The notes under the pieces are model-generated. The model made no database searches. It worked only from the letters and a program-made list of their open reading frames with translations, and was not told where the DNA came from. Shown piece after piece: positions 57,491 to 64,000 of a DNA stretch of 64,000 nucleotides (the first letter of the stretch is position 1; each line of letters starts with the position of its first letter). A program made the position numbers and the translations under genes. The stretch comes from Orenia metallireducens (GTDB lineage: Bacteria; Bacillota; Halanaerobiia; Halobacteroidales; Halobacteroidaceae), in assembly GCF_001693735.1 (NCBI RefSeq), contig NZ_LWDV01000010.1, positions 678,552 through 742,551 on the forward strand, written 5' to 3'.

Positions 57491-59881
57491 TTAACACTTA
57501 TCAACCCTAATTACAAGTACAGTCATATCATCTTTTAAATCATCATTCTCTGATTGAGCTTTGTCAAGAATATATTGTGCTAGAGATTGAGGATCATTAA
57601 TTAGGTTATTCTTAAGGATTCTAAGTACCCACTCTTCTTTGATAGTTAGATGTTGATTACTATCTAAGACACCATCAGTCATCATGATAATTAAATCCTT
57701 ATCGTGTAACTGTAATGAATTAGGTTCTATATCAACTTTATTTAAAATGCCGATTGGTAAAGAATTAGACTTAATCATACTAATATCTGAACCTCTTTTA
57801 ATAAAACTAGAAGCTGATCCTACCTTAACAAATTCTGCTTGCCCAGTTGCTTGGTCGACATTGAGTAAATCAATAGTAGCAAAGGAATCTTCATAAGATC
57901 TAAGCCCCAAAGAAGAATTAACTATATGTAATGCTGATTCATAGTCCAAGCCAGCTTGCAACATTTTTTGTAATAAATTAACAGCAGTTCTACTCTCTTG
58001 AGAAGCCTTAACCCCTACACCCATTCCATCACTTAAAATAGAGATAAACTTACCATCTCTTTGTTTAAAAAAGGTATAGTTATCCCCTGAAACATTTGGA
58101 TTAGAGCTTACAGTAGCTACTCCATAATTAAATTGATAATTAGCTCCAGGAGCTAATTGGCAGATACAGCTTCTTTTACCCAACTCTGCACCACATTCAT
58201 TCCAAATCATCTCCAAATTCAAGTCTAACTTACTATTAAGTAAAGGAATCATCTTCTTAGCACAATTACTCTCTCCATTACAACTATTCTTTCTAATAGT
58301 AAACTCTAGTTCTTCGTTATTATAATTGGTAGCTAAAACCTCTTTAACCATAAATCCACTATTTTCTAAGATAGAGTATATCTTATTCTCTATCTTCTCT
58401 TCTGTTCTAATCTCTACTGTAAATTCTTTAGACAACTTATCTATTACTTGAGACATACCTACTAGCTGATCTAATAAAATCCTTTCACTACTTTCTAATC
58501 TAGCTCTCCAATAATTATTTAATTCATACATCTTAACAAACTCATTGATTGCAGTTGCTAATTTTATCTTCCTTGAACAACTGATAGTCATAATATTTGT
58601 TAAATCATCTACTGTTACTTTACCCCTATTTTCAGCTATTAATAACAAATCAAATAAAGAATTATAAGTTTTGTAAAAAGAGTTATTCCAACAAGAATTA
58701 TATAAGTCACATTTAGAACATACCTTATCAGTCAATAAATCTAGAAAAGAACCTATATTCTTTACTTCATCTTGTTCTGTAACCCCTACCTCAAGAAAAG
58801 AACTGGACAGCTCTGTAAATATATTAGAGAATTGTTCCATCCTTTGGGAAATAAAAGACTGTAACTTCCTCTCTTCCAATCTTAACCCTCTGTGCTTATC
58901 ATCAATAAGCATATTTAAAGCTGGTAATAAGCTATCAGGAGTTACTAACAATAATAGCGCAGCAATTAAAGCCTCTTTTAATAATACCATAACAGAAACT
59001 GCTTCACTTATAAAAATAAGATAGATAACATTACTTAAAATAAAGCCCAGAATCACCCCTAATTTTTTATGCTTCTTAAAACTACCAGCAATCAGAGCAG
59101 CTAAAGCATAACTACCTATTAATGGAGTGCTATCTAAATGAGAGATACTATAAAAAAAGCCCAATAACACTCCAACTATAGTAGCTAAACCTGTACCACC
59201 AGTCAAAGCTATAATCATAATTAAGTAAGCACTAGCCAGACGAACTAAATTTATAGAAGCAATCTCTTCAACAGGTAAGCCTCCAATTGATAATGCAATT
59301 ACTATAATAGCAAAGATTAAAATCATTATATTCTTTTGACTCTTGTTCTCTAAATAAATTAAAAAGTCTGGCAATATTCTCAAAGATAATAAAGTCATTA
59401 AAAATATCAACAGAACTTCAGAAATAACCAAGATTATATCTGCCGTAGAAGAACTGATTAATATCTCGGGAATCTGACATAGAAAAACAATTAAGCCTGC
59501 CACCATCGAGTATTTTAATGGCTTAAAATCCTTTAAATAATTGCTAGCTATCAATAATAAAATCATACTAACAATATACTTAGTAGCTAAAAATTCCAAC
59601 TGGACAACATATCCTATAACTACACCACTAAATATAAACAATAATCTTGACACATCTGTTATCTTCTTTTTAACCTGATATAAAAAGAGTGCAAAATAGA
59701 TAAATCCAAAAGGTGTCAATCCATCTAAGATAATAGCTCGTCCAAATAGAAAAGCGATTAAGAATAATGTTAGATTCATATAAGGTATACTGTTTAAAGT
59801 TATAAAAAAAGAACTCTTTTTAGATTCTTTATTCTTAAAATCGCTTTTTCTCTGATAAATAGGTAATTCTAAACTTCCCAA
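57491..59881 (-). CDS. spoIIE: Stage II sporulation protein E
   Basis: Membrane serine phosphatase that activates sigma-F in the forespore by dephosphorylating SpoIIAA and also acts in polar division. The N-terminal region (about 25-330) has around ten membrane helices. The C-terminal PP2C domain (about 590-796) includes 'FISILSDGMGVGVKASQESR' and 'DLIIMMTDGVLDS' with metal-binding Asp residues. A middle domain links them and includes clustered cysteines ('CSKCDLYNSCW'). Length of 796 is normal. It shows the organism can sporulate or descends from one that did. Confidence 0.96.
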   Translation of the reverse strand: MGSLELPIYQRKSDFKNKESKKSSFFITLNSIPYMNLTLFLIAFLFGRAIILDGLTPFGFIYFALFLYQVKKKITDVSRLLFIFSGVVIGYVVQLEFLATKYIVSMILLLIASNYLKDFKPLKYSMVAGLIVFLCQIPEILISSSTADIILVISEVLLIFLMTLLSLRILPDFLIYLENKSQKNIMILIFAIIVIALSIGGLPVEEIASINLVRLASAYLIMIIALTGGTGLATIVGVLLGFFYSISHLDSTPLIGSYALAALIAGSFKKHKKLGVILGFILSNVIYLIFISEAVSVMVLLKEALIAALLLLVTPDSLLPALNMLIDDKHRGLRLEERKLQSFISQRMEQFSNIFTELSSSFLEVGVTEQDEVKNIGSFLDLLTDKVCSKCDLYNSCWNNSFYKTYNSLFDLLLIAENRGKVTVDDLTNIMTISCSRKIKLATAINEFVKMYELNNYWRARLESSERILLDQLVGMSQVIDKLSKEFTVEIRTEEKIENKIYSILENSGFMVKEVLATNYNNEELEFTIRKNSCNGESNCAKKMIPLLNSKLDLNLEMIWNECGAELGKRSCICQLAPGANYQFNYGVATVSSNPNVSGDNYTFFKQRDGKFISILSDGMGVGVKASQESRTAVNLLQKMLQAGLDYESALHIVNSSLGLRSYEDSFATIDLLNVDQATGQAEFVKVGSASSFIKRGSDISMIKSNSLPIGILNKVDIEPNSLQLHDKDLIIMMTDGVLDSNQHLTIKEEWVLRILKNNLINDPQSLAQYILDKAQSENDDLKDDMTVLVIRVDKC

Positions 59882-60096
59882 AACAACCCCTCCTCTTTAT
59901 TACATAAATTGTAAAATTTATCTTTATTATACATCTTATAAAGAGGAAATTTTGTCGATAAACAGAGATAATCGTTCAAAAAATTTAGACAATAAAATCT
60001 ATTGGTTACCATAATTTTCCTAAAAATAGAGATTTGAATATATTCTTTTAGGTTAATTTGTGATTTTATACACTAATATAAATAAATATATACTAA
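59882..60096. other. Intergenic region between spoIIE and the tRNA genes
   Basis: AT-rich; should contain the spoIIE promoter. No frame or RNA structure was recognised apart from the terminator to its right. Confidence 0.4.
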
Positions 60097-60126
60097 AAAA
60101 GACACTATCTAAGAGATAGTGTCTTT
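60097..60126 (-). terminator. Terminator of the tRNA operon
   Basis: AAAAGACACTATCT and AGATAGTGTCTTTT form a 14-base stem followed by T on the minus strand, 34 bases after tRNA-Met. Confidence 0.93.
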
Positions 60127-60159
60127 TATCTATATGTATACGTTTATTAAATTCAAATT

Positions 60160-60236
60160 TGGTAGCGGCGGAGGGATTTGAACCCCCGACTCTACGGGTA
60201 TGAACCGTATGCTCTAGCCAACTGAGCTACACCGCC
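60160..60236 (-). tRNA. tRNA-Met (elongator, CAU)
   Basis: A 77-base cloverleaf with encoded CCA. The acceptor GGCGGTG pairs with CGCCGCT, the anticodon loop TTCATAC reads CAU in stem TACGG/CCGTA, and the T-arm has GGTTCAAAT. Similar to Bacillus elongator tRNA-Met. tRNA-Ile2 with CAU would show other identity bases, so Met is preferred. Confidence 0.93.
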
Positions 60237-60256
60237 ATATTATAAAATCTTCATTT

Positions 60257-60332
<76 letters not shown>

Positions 60333-60350
60333 ACAATATTTAATTAAAAA

Positions 60351-60439
60351 TGGTACCGAGGGTCGGACTCGAACCGACACGGGAGTTAAATCCCACCGGA
60401 TTTTAAGTCCGGTGCGTCTGCCTATTCCGCCACCTCGGC
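60351..60439 (-). tRNA. tRNA-Leu (UAA)
   Basis: An 89-base tRNA with a long variable arm (class II), encoded CCA, acceptor GCCGAGG/CCTCGGT and anticodon loop CTTAAAA reading TAA. It is first in the three-tRNA unit, and its upstream gap to ppx (60440-60600) probably carries the promoter. Confidence 0.95.
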
Positions 60440-60600
60440 AAATCATCTGTTTGAAGACAATTTCCTCAAACGACAATAGCTATTATATTATATATACGAC
60501 TATTGGTCAAATATATTTATACTTAAATAGTAGCTTTAAATCAAAATATATAGTTATTACTTCTAATATCTATTATATACTCAATTATACTATTTTAAAT

Positions 60601-61482
60601 TTAATTAAGAGTATCTATTACTACACCTTCTAAAATACTATCATCACTCACCTTAACTATATCTTGTTTACTCTGCTCCATTATCTCTAATAATATAACT
60701 ATCCCCCCTAAGATTATATCTGCCCGCTTAGCATCTAAGCCTATTACCTCTTTTCTCTCTTCTAAAGATAATGAACTTAAATCATCTAATATCTGTATAA
60801 TTTCTTCTTTAGATAGGTCAGAACCATGCACTATACTATAATCATATACCTCTAATGCTTCTCTAATTGATACCAAAGTAGTTACAGTTCCCCCAACCCC
60901 TATTAGTTGTTCTACATTCTTATCCTTTAACAGATCAACAAGCATATCCTTAGCTTCTCTTTTCATCTCTTTAAGATGTTCACCATAACTCTCTGTTAAT
61001 CTAACAGCTCCAAGATTGATGCTATTAAATTCCATTATATCTTTATATTTACCAAAAATAAATTCTGTACTTCCACCACCAATATCAATAACTAGAACCT
61101 GATTTTCTAAATCTTCAATAGCTGATACAACTCCCAAATAAGATAATCTAGCCTCTTCAGTCCCTTTAATCACCTTTATATCTATCCCAGTCTCCTCTTT
61201 AACCCTCTTTAAGAATATATCCTGATTTTTAGCATCTCTAACAGCACTAGTTGCTATTGCTACAACTTCAGCGTTATAATTATTGATTATCTCTTTATAC
61301 TCTCTTAAAACCTTAATAGTTCTTAGGATAGCTTCCTTTTTTAAATATCCATTCTGATGAATCCCTTCACCTAATCTAGGTGTTCTTAGCTCACTGACTA
61401 ATTTATTCAATCCATTATTAGCTTGCTCAGCAATTAATAGTCGGACTGAATTTGTTCCAATATCAATTGCACCTACCCTCAT
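60601..61482 (-). CDS. ppx: Ppx/GppA-family exopolyphosphatase
   Basis: Hydrolyses polyphosphate or pppGpp. It is the short single-module form: 293 residues with the actin-like ASKHA fold. The first phosphate loop is 'GAIDIGTNSVRLLIAE' (4-19) and the second 'VLVIDIGGGSTEFIFG'. The C-terminal RNase-like domain of longer enzymes is absent. It starts two bases after the DUF501 gene ends, so they form an operon, a common pair in clostridia. Confidence 0.93.
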   Translation of the reverse strand: MRVGAIDIGTNSVRLLIAEQANNGLNKLVSELRTPRLGEGIHQNGYLKKEAILRTIKVLREYKEIINNYNAEVVAIATSAVRDAKNQDIFLKRVKEETGIDIKVIKGTEEARLSYLGVVSAIEDLENQVLVIDIGGGSTEFIFGKYKDIMEFNSINLGAVRLTESYGEHLKEMKREAKDMLVDLLKDKNVEQLIGVGGTVTTLVSIREALEVYDYSIVHGSDLSKEEIIQILDDLSSLSLEERKEVIGLDAKRADIILGGIVILLEIMEQSKQDIVKVSDDSILEGVVIDTLN

Positions 61483-61484
61483 CT

Positions 61485-62054
61485 CTATTCCTCCTCAAAG
61501 CTTTCTTTCATGCAACATTCTTCAGGTTCAACCTCTCCATATTCTTCTTCTAATAATTCAGCTACTATCTCTCCTACTGGGTTCTTCCTATCAACTAAAT
61601 AATGAGCAAAATGTGTATGTAAGCACTTAATCCCTTCAAATTCTAAAATACCACCTACTCCAGATTCTTTTAAAACCTTATATTGTCCTGGGTTATTCTC
61701 CTTTAAATCTTTTAACCTAACCTCATCAACCAAATCTAATCTATAATTAGCATAATCTTGGTGAGCTTCCTCTAACCTCTTGGATAATTTCTTGTTACCT
61801 AAGATCTTATTTTGAACCTCTTGTACCAGACCCTTACTCTCTAATTTTCCAATTCTATAATTTAACTCTGGACAGGTTAACCACAATGTAGTTGGAAAGA
61901 TACCTACACTATCCCCTTTATCCAAAATAGGTGCAGTTACTACCACTTGTGGGCTTTCATCTTTACATCTTTTAATAATATCAACTAAATTTCTTGGTTT
62001 ACGCCCTAATTGTTTCTCTAATATCTCTAAATCTTTCTGAGTATAAGCCATCAA
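61485..62054 (-). CDS. DUF501 family protein
   Basis: A 189-residue protein that fits DUF501: 'LEKQLGRKPRNLVDIIKRCKDESPQVVV', 'FPTTLWLTCPELNYRIGKLES' and 'CLHTHFAHYLVDRKNPVG'. A CC pair and an acidic tail end the protein. Conserved His and Cys residues suggest a metal site, but the function is unknown. It is co-transcribed with ppx. Confidence 0.9.
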   Translation of the reverse strand: MMAYTQKDLEILEKQLGRKPRNLVDIIKRCKDESPQVVVTAPILDKGDSVGIFPTTLWLTCPELNYRIGKLESKGLVQEVQNKILGNKKLSKRLEEAHQDYANYRLDLVDEVRLKDLKENNPGQYKVLKESGVGGILEFEGIKCLHTHFAHYLVDRKNPVGEIVAELLEEEYGEVEPEECCMKESFEEE

Positions 62055-62105
62055 ATCACTCCTTTGATAATTATAATAATCTATTCTTCCCTAGCTAATA
62101 TAAAT

Positions 62106-62132
62106 AAACACCCCCAATGATTGAGGGTGTTT
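62106..62132 (-). terminator. Terminator after the S1-domain gene
   Basis: AAACACCCCCAAT pairs with ATTGAGGGTGTTT, with AT-rich sequence after it on the minus strand. Lies 130 bases past the S1-domain gene and upstream of DUF501. Confidence 0.8.
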
Positions 62133-62261
62133 AATAACAGTCATGTCAGTAAATTTTATATACAATAAATATATTACTTAAATATATTTATACATTACTA
62201 TTATAAATTATAATAATAATTACCCATTATTAAAAATCTACTGATTTATAATAATTTATAT

Positions 62262-62654
62262 TTATCTTATATTACCACTTTTTTTATCTAAGCTACGTCT
62301 TAAATCTTGTTGTTTTTCACTACTTTCTTTCAAAAAGTCACTCATCATATCATCAAAAGACTTTTTAGGTGGCTGAGTGAACTTAGTTTTTTTATTAGCT
62401 TCAGATAGTTGTTTAATAGATAATCCTATTTTACCATCTTTTCCAATAGAAATTACCTTAACATTAACTTCTTCATTAAGCTTTAAATAATTATTAACAT
62501 CTTTAACATAAGCATCAGCTACTTCAGAGATATGAACTAGACCGCTCTCACCTCCATCTAATTCAACAAAAGCTCCAAATTTGGTGATCCCAGTCACTAC
62601 CCCTTTTACAATACTTCCAACCTCAATTGACATGCTAAAAAAATTCCTCCTCAT
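62262..62654 (-). CDS. YabR-like S1 RNA-binding protein
   Basis: A 130-residue protein with an N-terminal S1 OB-fold ('VEVGSIVKGVVTGITKFGAFVEL' area, then 'GLVHISEVADAYV', then 'GKIGLSIKQL', residues about 8-78). A lysine-rich C-terminal tail (80-130) follows. This matches YabR/general-stress-protein-13-like S1 proteins next to divIC and spoIIE in Bacillus. AGGAGG lies just inside the longest frame, about six bases before ATG at 62633, which may be the true start (MSIEVGSIV). Here divIC is replaced in position by the tex gene. Confidence 0.88.
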   Translation of the reverse strand: MRRNFFSMSIEVGSIVKGVVTGITKFGAFVELDGGESGLVHISEVADAYVKDVNNYLKLNEEVNVKVISIGKDGKIGLSIKQLSEANKKTKFTQPPKKSFDDMMSDFLKESSEKQQDLRRSLDKKSGNIR

Positions 62655-62725
62655 AAGATTTTATGTGTTTATAAGTATATTAATCCCTTACATTATATCC
62701 TATCATCTGTCAAGTGTCAAACAGT

Positions 62726-64000
62726 TTAAAAGTTCATGGTTAGTGATATTCTTCCTCTCTCAGCATCAACTTCTAAAATCGAAACACTAACAATATCTCC
62801 TACTGCTACAACATCTAAAGGGTTTTTAATATACTTATCACTTAATTGGGAAATATGAACTAACCCATCTTGTTTTACACCAATATCAACAAAAGCACCA
62901 AAATCTACTACATTACGTACTGTACCTTGCAATACCATGCCCACTTCCAAATCTTCAAACTTAAGAACATCAGTTCTAAAAATAGGTTTAGGCAAATCTT
63001 CTCGTGGGTCACGATCAGGCTTTAATAAAGACGAGATTATATCCTTTAATGTTGGTAAACCAACTTCTAGTTCTTCAACTAATTTATCCAAATCTAAAGA
63101 TTTTATCTTAGCTTGCAAGTTCTTTAATGCTTCCTTCTTTGATAAGTCCTCTAACTGAAAATCCAATTTACGTAATAATTTCTCAGCTATATGATAGGAC
63201 TCTGGGTGTATAGATGTTCGATCTAGAAGATTCTCACCTTCTCTAATCTTTAAAAATCCTGCAGCTTGAGTAAATGTCTTAGGTCCTAAGCGATAAACAT
63301 CTTTTAATTCATCTCTACTTTTAAACTTCCCATTCTCTTCTCTATATTTTATTATATTCTTAGCCACATTAGAATTAATTCCAGAAACATATTCTAATAA
63401 GGCACTAGATGCTGTATTTAAGTCGACTCCTACATAGTTTACAACAGATTCTACTACATCTTTTAGAGATTCTTCCAATTTTGATTCTGTTACATCATGC
63501 TGATACATTCCTACCCCTAAATGCTTAGGAGCAATCTTAACCAATTCTGCTAAAGGATCTTGTAGCCTCCGACCAATAGAGATTGCACCTCTTATCGATA
63601 CATCTAAATGAGGAAATTCCTTAACAGCTAATTTTGAAGCAGAATAAACCGATGCCCCTGCTTCATTAACAATAATATACTTTAATTCCTGTGATAACTC
63701 TCCAATCAGTTCAACAACTAAACTCTCTGTCTCTCGAGAAGCTGTTCCATTTCCAATGGCAATTATATCTATATTATACTCTTTAACCAAAGCATTTAAC
63801 TTCTCTTTTGCTTCATCCCATCTCTTTTGAGGAGGGTGGGGATAGATTGTATCATAAGATATAAAATTACCAAACTCATCTAATACACTTATCTTAGAAC
63901 CTGTTCTAAAGCCAGGATCAATTGCCATTACTCTTACTTTAGATAAAGGTGGCTGTAATAGTAAATTTCTTAAATTCTTTGCAAACACATTGATTGCATG
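62726..64000 (-). CDS. tex: Tex family RNA-binding protein, C-terminal part
   Basis: The gene is cut by the window end: the frame stays open to 64000, and a full Tex protein has about 720 residues, of which 420 or so are seen. Present are the YqgF-like domain ('VMAIDPGFRTGSKISVLDEFGN', 'NGTASRET'), the helix-hairpin-helix part ('LNTASSALLEYVSGIN', 'YRLGPKTFTQAAGFLKI') and the C-terminal S1 domain ('VLQGTVRNVVDFGAFVDIG', 'GLVHISQLSDKYI'). Tex binds nucleic acids and affects transcription and translation; details are unclear. Confidence 0.93.
   Translation of the reverse strand, partial: HAINVFAKNLRNLLLQPPLSKVRVMAIDPGFRTGSKISVLDEFGNFISYDTIYPHPPQKRWDEAKEKLNALVKEYNIDIIAIGNGTASRETESLVVELIGELSQELKYIIVNEAGASVYSASKLAVKEFPHLDVSIRGAISIGRRLQDPLAELVKIAPKHLGVGMYQHDVTESKLEESLKDVVESVVNYVGVDLNTASSALLEYVSGINSNVAKNIIKYREENGKFKSRDELKDVYRLGPKTFTQAAGFLKIREGENLLDRTSIHPESYHIAEKLLRKLDFQLEDLSKKEALKNLQAKIKSLDLDKLVEELEVGLPTLKDIISSLLKPDRDPREDLPKPIFRTDVLKFEDLEVGMVLQGTVRNVVDFGAFVDIGVKQDGLVHISQLSDKYIKNPLDVVAVGDIVSVSILEVDAERGRISLTMNF

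Overview
The window is low-GC Firmicutes DNA. Nearly every gene lies on the minus strand; the clear exceptions are one amino-acid permease (11139-12653) and a chemotaxis-receptor remnant just after it. The gene order at the right end, tex / S1-domain gene / DUF501 / ppx / tRNAs / spoIIE / tilS / hpt / ftsH, is typical of endospore-forming clostridia and their relatives. A small beta-barrel protein with a signal peptide and a C-terminal Phe (41623-42180) argues for an outer membrane. Sporulation genes plus a diderm envelope plus very AT-rich DNA suggest the order Halanaerobiales, probably the spore-forming Halobacteroidaceae (Orenia-like). That placement is inference; no rRNA is present.

Left core (1-25.9 kb): fba, pyrG, argS and glnA sit with small conserved genes (zinc-ribbon protein, XapX, DUF1934, flavodoxin, DUF441, FxsA). 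The general PTS proteins ptsH-ptsI are preceded by a sigma-54 activator that carries its own HPr domain, and a good sigma-54 promoter lies between them. Next come an IclR regulator, nadE, a pantothenate block (panB-panC-panD and an ECF transporter S component) and fhs. The fhs leader contains a recognisable ZTP riboswitch merged with a terminator. The panB leader is also structured and ends in a terminator.

Accessory region (26-50 kb): mostly single small genes such as GNAT acetyltransferases, methyltransferases, small P-loop kinases, lipoproteins, a class D beta-lactamase, VOC proteins, a metallo-hydrolase and a DUF116 protein. Many are broken by one or two lesions (in-frame TAA/TAG at expected Gln positions, or one-base slips in homopolymers), and some are only fragments. 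The fragments include an IS3-type transposase, a response regulator abutting an ABC-2 permease, and a C39-like peptidase. The gaps hold mosaic intergenic repeats, including two copies of a roughly 200-240 bp element with conserved ends and different interiors. A TetR / iron-sulfur flavoprotein pair and a MalT-type LuxR regulator close the region.

Right core (53-64 kb): ftsH, hpt, tilS and spoIIE, then three tRNA genes (Met, fMet, Leu-UAA) read as one unit, ppx, DUF501, a YabR-like S1 protein, and the C-terminal part of tex, which runs off the window edge. Translation starts were moved downstream of the longest reading frame wherever a Shine-Dalgarno site clearly points to an internal start.
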